Shown piece after piece: positions 9,401 to 14,569 of a DNA stretch of 64,000 nt. The notes beneath the pieces are model-generated. The model had not been told where the DNA came from and ran no database searches. It was given only the letters and a program-made list of their open reading frames with translations. The stretch is from Clostridiales bacterium (GTDB lineage: Bacteria > Bacillota > Clostridia > Christensenellales > UBA1242): positions 248,001 through 312,000 of the forward strand of contig DOEE01000003.1 in assembly GCA_003524095.1 (NCBI GenBank), read 5' to 3'. The first letter of the stretch is position 1; every line of letters starts with the position of its first letter. The position numbers and the translations under genes are program-made.

Positions 9401-11290
9401 AATATCAAAAGTTCCAACAGTATTCAAAATTCCATTTTCGCCAAGTGAAATATCTTGAGAAACTAATTTAGTGTCATTTAGAGAATAATATGTTTTTGTA
9501 ATTTTGGTCGAATTTGTTTCGCTGTCAACTACTAATTTGTAATTTGACCAAGTTGTTTCAGTGGAAGTAGTAATGTCGGTGCTTACAACTTCCAAAGTTG
9601 TTTTGTTTAGGGTCACACCATTTTCACTTGATAGTTTTGTTAAATCAACATTGGTTTGTGCATTTGAAATTTCTGCAACTGGTTTGAAAGAATTACCGTT
9701 ATCATAAGATATTTCATATTTTAGTTTATTTGCATCTTTTGTTACTTTGATTACCCTTGTGCTATCAGGTGTTGTGTTTGTAACATTTGGCTCGGTTGTA
9801 CTTTGAGAAAGTTCACGATTTTTGTAATCATAAGACAAATAAGTTTTTGTAGTGTAGGTGGTTACGTTTCCATTTTCTGAAACACTCAAAACTTGGGTCT
9901 TTTTGTATTCAAACTTAAGGGTGTCATCGTTTACTAAACTCAATATATTTTCATAAGTAGAAGTATTTAAGTTTTGTTGAATTCCTGAATTGTCTGCTAA
10001 ATACAAATATTCAACCAAATTTTTGTCGGTATTGTAATAAGTTAAAATATAAACTTGTTTTTTGATTGAACCATTGTTATAGAAAGATATAATTCCAAGT
10101 GGGTAGTTGCGTCCGTTGTAACTATAACTCTTTAAAGCATAGGTAGAAGTAATATTTTCGGTTACTTCTCTGTTTTCTTTTGTATAAGAAACATTGAAAC
10201 TTTCTGGGTCATATGTAATGTAAGGATAGTCGGTGTTGTAATTGTAAAAGTATTCCTTGAGTGAATTGTTAAGTTGCATTTTGCCAAGTTCGGCATTTGT
10301 AATGCTAGGCAACATGTCATAGTTTGTTGAGTCTAATAGATAGAAAGTATAAGTAAATGTTTGTCTTTCGGTATTTGGTTCTAACTCGCCTTTGGCATTT
10401 TGAATGTATTTGATGAACTCAAAGGTTATTACATATTTTCCTTGTTGGTCTTGAATATCATAAGTGTCGCTTGCTGGGTCGCTAGTAACATGTGCTGTCA
10501 AACTTTTAAGGTCAAAGTATTGATACCAGTAACTCGCTCTTTGTCCAGATTCTAGAGTGCTTTGTTGTGGTTCGTTAAGAGACAAATAGTGCATTTTGTC
10601 TTTGGCATAGAGAACGCCTTGAACAGAAAGTTCGTGAATTGGAGTGGTGGAGTTTTCGCCATTTATGTATGGGGTTCCAAAAGACATATAAAAGTTTTCA
10701 ACATCAAACTTATTTGTTGGTTCGGAATGTGGCTCATAGTTGTTAATCAAAACAAAGTCCCCATCGTCAATTTCATCATAGAAAATATCTTCAATACTAG
10801 ATGAGTTTTCATTTAAAAATGAAGTCGCCCTAGTGGAGATGAAGGTATTGTCTGTGTATGTAATATCATTTGAAGATGTATCTTTCAAAGTTTCATACAA
10901 CTGAACAGTGCCGTCATTTGTATTTAAATAAACATTTCCTTTATCATTTGAGTAACTACTCAAAATGTTTGAATTAGGGGTCTTTGAATACAAATTAACT
11001 GCGGCACTATCGTAATTGTAGTTGTATGAATAAAAGTAGTTTTTGTCATTACTCTGAGTAAAACCCTGTAATCTAACTTTGTCATAACTAGATGCTTTTC
11101 GAATCTTGGTTTTGGCAGATTTAAAGTAAATATTGGCACTTTCGATGTCCGATTTTTTCAAACTAGCCTTAACACTAGTTGTAGTAGGGACAATAAAACA
11201 TAGTCCAATAAAAACACTTGCAAGTATAATAGCAATACCAGCAATAAGTCCGTTTAATAATTTGTTCCAATTGAATTTTTTACTTTCCAT
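437..11290 (-). CDS. Giant membrane-anchored surface protein with Ig-like modules (3617 aa)
   Basis: The first ATG (11302) has a poor site; the ATG at 11290 lies 6 bases after GGAGA, so I start there. Residues 12-34 form a hydrophobic segment followed by V-K-A, a plausible signal-peptidase I site. The last 30 residues hold a hydrophobic helix of about 20 residues and the basic tail RRKGKYR, a C-terminal membrane anchor without LPXTG. Between them are many beta-rich modules with the signature of bacterial Ig-like repeats: strand endings such as IIDNSSPS (about residue 1120), FTIDKQ (1245), YDTTTPGY (1390), VDRNKPIY (2290), and VDEAGNYRVY or VRDLAGR (2480, 3225). Residues about 3390-3447 resemble a bacterial SH3-like domain. 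No enzyme motif is visible. It is probably a cell-surface fibre or adhesin. It has none of the GG-V-G repeats of the two giant lipoproteins. Domain names are inference from motifs. Confidence 0.85.
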   Translation of the reverse strand: MESKKFNWNKLLNGLIAGIAIILASVFIGLCFIVPTTTSVKASLKKSDIESANIYFKSAKTKIRKASSYDKVRLQGFTQSNDKNYFYSYNYNYDSAAVNLYSKTPNSNILSSYSNDKGNVYLNTNDGTVQLYETLKDTSSNDITYTDNTFISTRATSFLNENSSSIEDIFYDEIDDGDFVLINNYEPHSEPTNKFDVENFYMSFGTPYINGENSTTPIHELSVQGVLYAKDKMHYLSLNEPQQSTLESGQRASYWYQYFDLKSLTAHVTSDPASDTYDIQDQQGKYVITFEFIKYIQNAKGELEPNTERQTFTYTFYLLDSTNYDMLPSITNAELGKMQLNNSLKEYFYNYNTDYPYITYDPESFNVSYTKENREVTENITSTYALKSYSYNGRNYPLGIISFYNNGSIKKQVYILTYYNTDKNLVEYLYLADNSGIQQNLNTSTYENILSLVNDDTLKFEYKKTQVLSVSENGNVTTYTTKTYLSYDYKNRELSQSTTEPNVTNTTPDSTRVIKVTKDANKLKYEISYDNGNSFKPVAEISNAQTNVDLTKLSSENGVTLNKTTLEVVSTDITTSTETTWSNYKLVVDSETNSTKITKTYYSLNDTKLVSQDISLGENGILNTVGTFDISDPIDSELTIRYTVSHDTTESKNKVSKVEIISHIYKTENVKENSHALNLIESLDKIEINVDYRLEFDTLGVYTFDYKYMCLINNNDTQGYDSVVNNTESSTNILNIKEVNLNKLTSTPPTTTPNDNNSPLYLNVWGYINDSNAQSMANQVTLNGVTYVYDSKATSEQLSIVGDSQKITLNTPYENSTNFQLGDKTVKTTTFTVSTDAQGRQILNIRYEIGSLYKTIYTTNTTYQISNNISSDNGYILNTTTKTENTFNLAIDSPHDSGSGNLGKIPSLITNLTGKTTTTASYSQSKPNLNGDILHVFGSETYFNKVSNYSDTGYSKLKLVDSKTSNFFESDITKYVLKANDPRFNLNGKEINTNQTLFANGITPPKEFVNTAIEQGLNAKNIIVTDITPVFFKNLSSLIYENKVSKSYIYRYPDYKIKSDGTIDYGTAVTDIYTKDTYCQFDGLYEIVVFYKYDGYKSLTDKSYDNTLFCQYITFIIDNSSPSLSVKVSDDEGNYNTDLGLKKFTNKNVELSWNIPTYFKNDVYLDIERLTFDGITANNFVATYKQNNMTATGNQNYAREITQFVRDEEKGKYYVYITSKQFFDSNGDYRVTLHYSSRGASTVTQKFTIDKQNISGLKTLPVIQVLNNSTGYAVNNLLETSNNQIVNYNFTFRYDPKLSKAKIYTYWYRIDLIKTDTYNEKVDLSSTQSGITTDYKVNGYNIESISSANQYLYNYDTSDDVLASNYFSSSSSSIYLFKLVDEAGNECRYVVFYDTTTPGYVISPTPLTSSNIIADSAIVTFGDYKAIKISTPDKEVNDNTQNYQIDLSTKLDNYTKAQNLDKLKETLCYINSFKDENNFNNTSVQNIDGTYYLLLPLNKVTIQDKTFGVSQSFENSIPSEYYFFPSNPVKDNKLKLPKIKNNSNGTTSPDGHTLVDINSVNYTKIMNSNNEEINKFMLATSSNRTYNGAIGSFENGGSYEYEIFDKLGNKTTGIIWINPDKTQTQGYGIFDVKTAEDNLSNVVGLGDSGSFSASKLYISSKQSNGSSIPDYTLTYKYYQFSPSSYVSLNQDYNFVSAKTLDKNSENIPSDLKITGEQKYIVLNFVHKVTKENKSYYIEINDEMGVSIPQHSYPYELEGTYPLVDSNGSPKHIYSDNVSSYVNPEEADRIYSSILNPNADETGRSNSSVTQEGLYVFKRKYNKQLDSAVLGEDRQILYIAYYVDRTGIINVATLNSFDNTTSQDFGFILGSDYKSDYEKLKKHIDASSIQNSQTLANSSSIGSNSHYSSSNLFSTNKIQVQYNLFADKYNFDAFVKTFNTLNSDQTDSITQAKLNTFLFNKNHFANKIYKVNLTIAIGIANGETDILDENKQIDVYYNTKALSTYVKGMYKASDNSRLNSYNFYFEDNYSSPYKIYLKDSSGYNKKDGKNVISNYQSNELDLSFSIKHTAPEGDMYGKYYGRHDYDEDKSTNHSIPLAEYTDENGNTEIRYNLLGKYLSEGQLDKLSSSENILSSISTPNGQVVKLSSTNNESLIFTFQITKDDTQAQIDPENIQIYKGSISESNLIFNRVKGTCNDNNGTALVKADRMQSSYFANVIDGITYHAIVIFDNNLDEILNKGEEEYSKYRLLDSAQNNDSETYFIVLNYIGDKDNYIKQDNLGNKNSYFSTTFEVTVDRNKPIYNLTKLMSLDKYVQNNSKTTNLTNYKQVFESYKNSYNFTFDEDYDFERSYLENYFFALDYRPDSSFEFEHIDNLDSKGGIYIRKLTNNTAGTYNYPSNYKFSITPDDYKAYYEATYLPGHPQFSPNRATPLTAYSTDTIDVDKYYYISFDTFGIGLSSIKVSDLVTKNFLEVNNYYEILEVDEAGNYRVYAVYLPDYEATQIKYEYKINNNSGVSQGTINSDTNTVINLSGMNFGLTQIKTFDYYLRANLTITSDKLNETLLITYEPNERRIYVRTTNGLIRDKIDNVSLDDSTIKFISTVNSLIENYNNMVSTKGSNYYTQYGHLIQIDVVDRIGIKSQISNERLFDYEITYNVAGSILSPTFKNNQNTFTMTIPAKTGTTHIKQVRAYVFAGGWSPKDPDELNNSFYKTESELIKGTTYTLGKGVYKFEIIDNFERINNYFYEFGSTSSQAGGYVKYSDNYVKHTDNYTYTGKSANFVYDNHVYDIYIKYIGDTREEGVSYSDDDINPKIIYSSNKSYSDSELSVYGLSVATIDNITTITLMGVTDLTKYHIKTIPATLSATYNYTWGMENTNKDLLVYDTKLAIYTGVQDVIVRNSNGNTLDTNSHLNLSEDYEVTMSWTNGYKPERQLDFDSKVVLKNTDTNKVVNISTNHIITDAGNYEAYVINSLNTKSQTISFTRSEGDIGIYSVFAINNKVQTKLSPSAKVSTIDYKDNEEGVDRQIIEFNYFTLRDYFSFVNTNTNLPITIEDINDSELNITDIDIDKTQDKYLEVQVKSDLNIFVQLYSLGIDESQTPYAEFRVFTKNEDQVYTYRFIKVYFVENTSTIAFTKVVSNKDENTNIYTKSSAIIKRPDTALIVTFEFKNNDEISPAPISGNTIYVDRYFNNQLVETLVFNDLDVSYQATFTLNQVGLYRFAVRDLAGRTQTFGNATNPSQSLQIYLINQILFTVNGNSPINNQIFNDNVNIKINTELAGLTLYDTREIGITVTHNGQSSDRGSQTEFTLTEPGSYTVVMTATTKLSDDSTLIADQQVTTTYKFTILKTNIAQKSFNVSKGTGFVIDKIFRIKDNEKIEITEQYKNSVTIKIITTEEVHLYSDSNESEKIKVLSTNDYIYTENYNPSSAYTKVIVRDENLNLYEGYVKTSNITASKDSLLWLSSDNESERNCIFEVTLKYFNSNIKGYESFSFNVWINNALPSLISSIPDGNATKDVITINFNPGMIFSQVGKSKILVNDKEYLVIDENSERVVQTMTINEKGTYVIKIVSDDGSLISSYKFTKNDPLNQTTKIILICVAIGVVVLVVLFLLIRRKGKYR

Positions 11291-11332
11291 TATTTTCTCC
11301 ATTCTTCCTATTTAAGTAGTCAAAATTCTCAT

Positions 11333-11351
11333 CTATTTCTTATAGAAATAG
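11333..11351. repeat. Perfect hairpin in the leader of the giant gene
   Basis: CTATTTCT and AGAAATAG form an 8-bp stem around a TAT triloop, about 45 bases upstream of the chosen start codon. It could stabilise the mRNA 5' end or be a binding site. It has no T-run, so it is not a terminator. Confidence 0.5.
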
Positions 11352-11400
11352 AAAATTTGCACAAGCCACTTTTTGACACAATACAAATTTTTACAAATTA

Positions 11401-11429
11401 ATTTTAGCACATTCGACAAAATCTAACAA
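11401..11429 (-). promoter_or_regulatory. Sigma-A-type promoter of the giant minus-strand gene
   Basis: Read on the minus strand: -35 TTGTTA (11424-11429), a 17-base spacer and extended -10 TGC-TAAAAT (11401-11406). The same extended -10, TGCTAAAAT, stands in front of rpoB. It predicts a leader of about 100 bases. The AT-rich stretch behind it (about 11440-11490) holds further weak palindromes and no gene. Confidence 0.55.
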
Positions 11430-11532
11430 ACAATTTTACATATATTTATTATTATCTCTAAGATATTATATATATTTTATATATAAACATAAAAACTATA
11501 CAAAAAGCATGCCAAATTTAAAAAAGAAAATT

Positions 11533-11561
11533 TTGTTTGACACCTGTCCATATTATATAGT
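11533..11561 (+). promoter_or_regulatory. Possible + strand promoter before hairpin module 1
   Basis: TTGTTT (11533-11538), 17 bases, then TATAGT (11556-11561). If real, transcription would begin a few bases before the 11574-11601 hairpin and run into the module. The -35 is weak, so this is tentative. Confidence 0.3.
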
Positions 11562-11573
11562 AGCGAAATAAAC

Positions 11574-11601
11574 AAAAAAAGCCCTAATGGCTTTTCTTTT
11601 T
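11574..11601. terminator. Bidirectional terminator beside hairpin module 1
   Basis: The stem AAAAGCC / GGCTTTT (11577-11583 with 11589-11595) has an A-run on one side and CTTTTT on the other. On the minus strand it ends in seven T, closing the tRNA-Glu/module region. On the + strand it would act before the module. Confidence 0.65.
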
Positions 11602-11608
11602 GTTTACC

Positions 11609-11757
11609 TGGTAGTCCCAAGGGGAAACGTCTATATGACGGAAGTCATATATCTCGGGTGGCAGTAATACTGCCGGGTTCCCGAGTACCTTCCCTGTGGA
11701 ACAGGGGTTTTGATACGTAAGTATCTGTTGCTGTAAGCAACACGAGTTCCCTTGGGA
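11609..11757. ncRNA. Hairpin module 1: candidate structured RNA next to tRNA-Glu
   Basis: A closing helix (11615-11626 with 11747-11757, 11 bp and one bulge) encloses five hairpins: TATATGAC with GGAA loop (11632-11651); a nested stem CTCGGG around GGCAGT/ACTGCC (11653-11685); CCCTGT/ACAGGG (11692-11706); GATAC with GTAA loop (11712-11725); and GTTGCT/AGCAAC (11727-11741). Two loops read as GNRA tetraloops only on the + strand, which hints that the + strand may be the RNA. Its left 17 bases are identical to the 3' end of tRNA-Glu 180 bp away. There is no open reading frame and no known family I recognise. Strand and expression are undetermined. Confidence 0.5.
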
Positions 11758-11782
11758 AAATAAAAAGCCCTTAATGGGCTTA
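11757..11782 (-). terminator. Terminator of tRNA-Glu
   Basis: On the minus strand, directly after the CCA end, GCCC-ATTAA-GGGC is followed by TTTTTATTTT. A short GC stem plus T-run is typical for a single tRNA transcript. Confidence 0.75.
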
Positions 11783-11788
11783 TTATTA

Positions 11789-11863
11789 TGGTAGTCCCAA
11801 GGGGACTCGAACCCCTGTTACCGCCGTGAAAGGGCGATGTCTTAACCTCTTGACCATGGGACC
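11789..11863 (-). tRNA. tRNA-Glu (UUC anticodon)
   Basis: A 75-nt cloverleaf with encoded CCA: acceptor GGTCCCA pairs with TGGGACT before ACCA, the anticodon loop CTTTCAC gives anticodon TTC, and the T-arm contains GGTTCGAGTC. The anticodon stem is TCGCC/GGCGG with one G-T pair. It reads Glu GAA and GAG codons. It has its own promoter and terminator. The last 17 bases are repeated at the edge of hairpin module 1. Confidence 0.95.
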
Positions 11864-11885
11864 AAACTTCAAAATTGACAATGGT

Positions 11886-11914
11886 AGTATAATAAAAAAT
11901 TAAGTCATTGTCAA
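11886..11914 (-). promoter_or_regulatory. Promoter of tRNA-Glu
   Basis: Near-consensus sigma-A promoter on the minus strand: TTGACA (11909-11914), 17-base spacer, TATACT (11886-11891), about 23 bases before the tRNA 5' end. Confidence 0.8.
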
Positions 11915-11966
11915 CAGTTTTGTAAAAATATTTTTAAAATTATTTTTTTCAATTTGAGAATAATAT

Positions 11967-11995
11967 TTGACAATTAATTGTATATTTGTTTAAAT
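11967..11995 (+). promoter_or_regulatory. Promoter of the Cys/Lys-rich protein gene
   Basis: TTGACA at 11967-11972 and TTAAAT at 11990-11995 with a 17-base spacer, 26 bases before the start codon. The -35 is perfect and the -10 weak. Confidence 0.55.
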
Positions 11996-12020
11996 AATGA
12001 CATGAAATAAGGAGATGATT

Positions 12021-12422
12021 ATGGCAGTTTCAGAAAAACAAAAAGAATTAGATTCAATTAAGTGGGAAAAAAGCATAAGATTAGGTTTTGATGCTTGTGG
12101 AAGTTTTGATTATTGTATGATGTGTGACAAAAATTTGGAAAATCCTTGTGAAAAAGCATTTAATAAATATTACAATGTAGATATTATGGAAAATCATGAA
12201 TTGGTTATTGGTGCAGAGTCTTCCAAATTTGAAATTGTTGAACCTAAAAAGGCAACCAAAAAAGCCACAAAAAGTTCTACAAAAAAGACTACTAAGTCAA
12301 AAGAAACAAAAACAAAAAAGACTACAAAAAGTCGACAGGAACCAAAAAATCCACAAAGAAAACAACTTCTAAATCAGAAACTAAATCGACCAAATAAATT
12401 TAACAAAAAATCGTCTATATAG
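12021..12422 (+). CDS. Small Cys-cluster protein with Lys-rich tail; apparent frameshift near the 3' end
   Basis: Start at 12021, six bases after AAGGAG; the ATG at 12015 overlaps that spacing and is rejected. The first 60 residues contain four cysteines in the pattern C-x5-C-x2-C-x7-C, possibly a metal site, and the N-terminus MAVSEKQKELDS is soluble. From about residue 75 the protein is a repetitive Lys/Thr/Ser/Ala tail, a likely nucleic-acid or polyanion binding segment. In the frame as written the tail loses its bias after the A-run at 12326-12330 and stops inside the terminator at 12422. In the +1 frame the Lys/Thr/Ser pattern continues and stops at TAA 12395-12397. One missing A would restore it. 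The function is unknown to me. Confidence 0.65.
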   Translation: MAVSEKQKELDSIKWEKSIRLGFDACGSFDYCMMCDKNLENPCEKAFNKYYNVDIMENHELVIGAESSKFEIVEPKKATKKATKSSTKKTTKSKETKTKKTTKSRQEPKNPQRKQLLNQKLNRPNKFNKKSSI

Positions 12423-12433
12423 GCGATTTTTTT
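12405..12433. terminator. Terminator after the Cys/Lys-rich gene
   Basis: AAAAAATCG and CGATTTTTTT form a long stem interrupted by one T-G pair and capped by CTATATAG, with T-runs available on both strands. It works for the + strand gene and for transcripts coming from tRNA-Met. Confidence 0.8.
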
Positions 12434-12434
12434 G

Positions 12435-12525
12435 GTGCTTGCACTTGTGAAGAGCGACAACTACCAAGGTTCGAAAGACACCAAAGGGTGTCAAGGATGC
12501 TATAAGCATCCAAGGCACAACGACG
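12435..12525. ncRNA. Hairpin module 2: candidate structured RNA next to tRNA-Met
   Basis: Two adjacent perfect hairpins, GACACC-AAAG-GGTGTC (12477-12492) and GGATGCT-ATA-AGCATCC (12495-12511), lie inside a short outer pairing TTGTG (12445-12449) with CACAA (12516-12520). A small GTGC/GCAC stem precedes them. The region has no reading frame. It has the same position relative to its tRNA as modules 1 and 3. Calling it an RNA is inference. Confidence 0.4.
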
Positions 12526-12530
12526 ATAAC

Positions 12531-12555
12531 GAAAAAAGCACCAAGAAAGGTGCTT
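12531..12555 (-). terminator. Terminator of tRNA-Met
   Basis: On the minus strand AAGCACC-TTTCTT-GGTGCTT (7-bp stem) continues into TTTTTT, six bases after the tRNA CCA end. Confidence 0.75.
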
Positions 12556-12561
12556 AATTTT

Positions 12562-12638
12562 TGGTAGCGGCGGTGGGACTCGAACCTACGACCTTTCGGG
12601 TATGAACCGAATGCTATAGCCAACTAAGCTACGCCGCC
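12562..12638 (-). tRNA. Elongator tRNA-Met (CAU anticodon)
   Basis: A 77-nt cloverleaf with encoded CCA: acceptor GGCGGCG pairs with CGCCGCT, anticodon stem TTCGG/CCGAA around TTCATAC (anticodon CAT), and T-arm GGTTCGAGT. The overall sequence closely resembles the Bacillus elongator methionine tRNA. A CAT anticodon can also be tRNA-Ile modified by lysidine, but the acceptor and arms match Met better. Confidence 0.9.
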
Positions 12639-12657
12639 AAATTTTTTGTACTAAAAC

Positions 12658-12686
12658 ATCTTACTACAATTTTTATCCCATGTCAA
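12658..12686 (-). promoter_or_regulatory. Promoter of tRNA-Met
   Basis: Minus strand TTGACA (12681-12686), 17 bases, TAAGAT (12658-12663), 20 bases before the tRNA 5' end. Confidence 0.75.
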
Positions 12687-12723
12687 GTGTTTTTTTAAAA
12701 CTAAAAAAATTTTTAAAAGGGTA

Positions 12724-12752
12724 TTGAAATTGCTTAATTTTTTTGATATAAT
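12724..12752 (+). promoter_or_regulatory. Promoter of the triplicated membrane-protein operon
   Basis: TTGAAA at 12724-12729, 17-base spacer and TATAAT at 12747-12752, about 37 bases before the first start codon. This is the only strong promoter in front of the three paralogues. Confidence 0.75.
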
Positions 12753-12789
12753 CAGCTTGTAATTAAAAAAAATTTAAGGTGGTTAAATT

Positions 12790-13323
12790 ATGTCAAAAAA
12801 GAAATTAGTAAAAGATAAAAATAATAAACCAAAAGTTGTGAAGGTTATTAGACCTAGTGTGCTGGGTGGTCTCGGTGCCATTGCTTTATCTGGAGTATTG
12901 GTTGCTGGTTGTATTTGTGGATACAAAAATGCAAACAAAAACATTAAAAGCATCAAAAGCGACTTTGTTAACAATAATATTGAGTATAGAGAATATATTG
13001 CAAGAAAGAATGCTGAAGTTGATTATGAATATAACAATGGTTCTGGCGATATGACTTTCGAAGAATGGGAGAAGAAAAAGTCGAAAGTTAATAGCATGGA
13101 TAATGTTGACCAAGCAATGACTCTTTTTGCAGATGATGATGTTAAAGAAGAATACGATGATTGTATAGAAACTAGGAATAGTTATACTATTGTTGCTACA
13201 ATGAGTGCTGCTGGATTAGCTGTTTCAAGTATTATAACTGCATGTGATATAGGTTGTGATGGTTTTACAGAAACAATAATTAAAACCAAAAAAGAAAAAG
13301 ACGAAGAAGAAATGGCAATATAG
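12790..13323 (+). CDS. Small two-helix membrane protein, paralogue A (177 aa)
   Basis: ATG at 12790 is 7 bases after AAGGTGG. The N-terminus is basic (many Lys to residue 20). A hydrophobic segment spans about residues 23-43 (GGLGAIALSGVLVAG), then comes a polar segment of roughly 95 residues, a second hydrophobic segment at about 137-158, and an acidic/basic tail ending KEKDEEEMAI. The order and spacing match the next two genes. Shared positions after the first helix are K-N-A, a D-F-V/A-N block and an E-Y-I block. Two cysteines lie in each helix region. I do not recognise the family. The topology is probably both ends inside with the middle outside, but this is inference. It is the first gene of a three-gene operon. 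Confidence 0.75.
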   Translation: MSKKKLVKDKNNKPKVVKVIRPSVLGGLGAIALSGVLVAGCICGYKNANKNIKSIKSDFVNNNIEYREYIARKNAEVDYEYNNGSGDMTFEEWEKKKSKVNSMDNVDQAMTLFADDDVKEEYDDCIETRNSYTIVATMSAAGLAVSSIITACDIGCDGFTETIIKTKKEKDEEEMAI

Positions 13324-13343
13324 TTTGATTTTTGGGGGTTATT

Positions 13344-13847
13344 ATGAAAGATAATATTAATGATTACATAGTAAAACATAAACTAATCAAAGGCACAGTC
13401 AAAGCTATAGGTGGTCTTTTGGTTAGTGGGTGCTTGTTTGCTGGTGGTGCATTGGGGGTTAAAAATTCGGCCAAAAAAATTCAAAATATCGAAGCGGACT
13501 TTGCTAATTCAAGTGAAGAGTTTATAAACTATATTCAATCTGAAAAAACAAAGGCAAAACAACTATATGAAGCAAAAGAATTAACATATATTGAATACAT
13601 GCAAAGACTTGAAAAAATCAATTCAAAAGAGTCAATTAGCGATGCCTTTGAAAAATATGCTGGGGAGTCTGAAAAAAATAAGGTTAAGGAATTGTCTTAT
13701 TTGAATTATGCTTCGGCATTTGGACTACTTGGTGGAACACTTGCCTGCTTGGGAACAGGAATTGATGCAATGGTTAATCTTGTGTCAAATGGCTTAATTG
13801 AAACTACTTATGAAATCAAAAAAGACGAAGACGAAAAAGAACTTTAA
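13344..13847 (+). CDS. Small two-helix membrane protein, paralogue B (167 aa)
   Basis: An in-frame TTG at 13332 overlaps the G-run that serves as ribosome binding site (GGGGG, 5 bases before ATG 13344), so I use 13344. Hydrophobic segments lie at about residues 20-40 and 126-146. The middle segment reads like paralogue C: VKN-A near 40, FANSS, YIQSE, a TYIEY block, an INSKES block, then FEKYAGESEK. The C-terminus is the acidic KKDEDEKEL. The gene begins 20 bases after paralogue A and is surely cotranscribed with it. The function is unknown; tandem triplication with conserved architecture suggests a multi-subunit membrane assembly or diversification under selection. Confidence 0.75.
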   Translation: MKDNINDYIVKHKLIKGTVKAIGGLLVSGCLFAGGALGVKNSAKKIQNIEADFANSSEEFINYIQSEKTKAKQLYEAKELTYIEYMQRLEKINSKESISDAFEKYAGESEKNKVKELSYLNYASAFGLLGGTLACLGTGIDAMVNLVSNGLIETTYEIKKDEDEKEL

Positions 13848-13905
13848 TTTGAAAATGGGAAAATATTTTGGTTTTTAATTTGTAATAAATTTGGTGGAGA
13901 AAATT

Positions 13906-14373
13906 ATGAAAATTAAAAATAAAAAGGTCGTAAGAAAGCCAGTTTTGGCAAAAATGCTAATAACACTAGGACTGCTTGGAAGCACAATGTTTGGGGCTGT
14001 GCAAACTGTCAAAAATGCACAAAACGCATTAGATATTAAACAAAATTTTGCAGATACCAACGTTCATTATAACGAATATGTTGCAAGCGAATACCAAAGA
14101 GCAAAAAAATGTTTGGATATGGGCTTGTATACTGCAAATGAATATTGGGATATAATAAATGACTTGGAAAGCAAAGAAACACTTAACAAAGCCTTTGATT
14201 TGTATGCATCAAAAAGCGAGGCCAAAGATTATACTTTAAGTGCTGCTGCTTCAAGTGTGGGTGCTGTGTCTTCAGTTGTAAGTGCTTTGGCTTGTGGCGC
14301 TGTAGCGGGCTTTATGGTAGATGATATTTCTCAAAAAGGCTTTTACAAAAAAGACGACGAAATGGAAATGTAA
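13906..14373 (+). CDS. Small two-helix membrane protein, paralogue C (155 aa)
   Basis: ATG at 13906 is 6 bases after GGTGGAG; the TTG and GTG just upstream lie in the binding site itself. A basic start (KIKNKKVVRK) is followed by a helix at about residues 15-35, a polar middle with VKNAQNA, FADTN, YNEYVASE, ANEYWDI, ESKET and AFDLYASKSE, a second helix at about 117-140 rich in Ala/Ser/Val, and the tail KKDDEMEM. It aligns end to end with paralogues A and B. It is the last gene before the operon terminator. Confidence 0.75.
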   Translation: MKIKNKKVVRKPVLAKMLITLGLLGSTMFGAVQTVKNAQNALDIKQNFADTNVHYNEYVASEYQRAKKCLDMGLYTANEYWDIINDLESKETLNKAFDLYASKSEAKDYTLSAAASSVGAVSSVVSALACGAVAGFMVDDISQKGFYKKDDEMEM

Positions 14374-14404
14374 ATTTTTTTAGTTATTAATTGCTTTAAA
14401 GTAT

Positions 14405-14431
14405 AAAATGAGGATAACACCTCATTTTTTT
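14405..14431 (+). terminator. Terminator of the membrane-protein operon
   Basis: AAAATGAGG-ATAACA-CCTCATTTT (9-bp stem) followed by further T residues, 32 bases after the last stop codon. Confidence 0.85.
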
Positions 14432-14469
14432 ATCATAAAAAAAATAAAAGAGAGAACGAAAGGAAATAC

Positions 14470-14565
14470 AATACAAAGGGAACTCGGACTACAAACACGA
14501 CCGAAGGAGTGTGGTTAAGATAGCGATGCTATCTAGCGAGTGGAAACTCGCACAAATCCCACAAA
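14470..14565. ncRNA. Hairpin module 3: candidate structured RNA next to initiator tRNA
   Basis: Adjacent perfect hairpins GATAGC-GAT-GCTATC (14519-14533) and GCGAGT-GGAA-ACTCGC (14536-14551, a GNRA loop on the + strand) are preceded by a weaker stem, ACAC with GTGT around CC-GAA-GG (14495-14512). A GGGA/TCCC pairing (14478-14481 with 14557-14560) could close the set. There is no reading frame. Position and layout match modules 1 and 2. Confidence 0.4.
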
Positions 14566-14569
14566 AGCG

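Noticed and set aside
11291..11302. Upstream ATG of the giant minus-strand gene
   Set aside because: The ATG at 11290 has GGAGA at ideal spacing, and that site lies between the two ATGs, so the upstream one is unlikely to be used.
11609..11805. CRISPR array, T-box or second tRNA in hairpin module 1
   Set aside because: There are no direct repeats with spacers, no T-box sequence or specifier loop, and only the last 17 bases match a tRNA; the rest cannot fold as a cloverleaf.
12381..12623. 80-codon minus-strand frame across tRNA-Met and module 2
   Set aside because: It begins inside the tRNA and runs through a terminator; there is no ribosome binding site and no protein-like composition.
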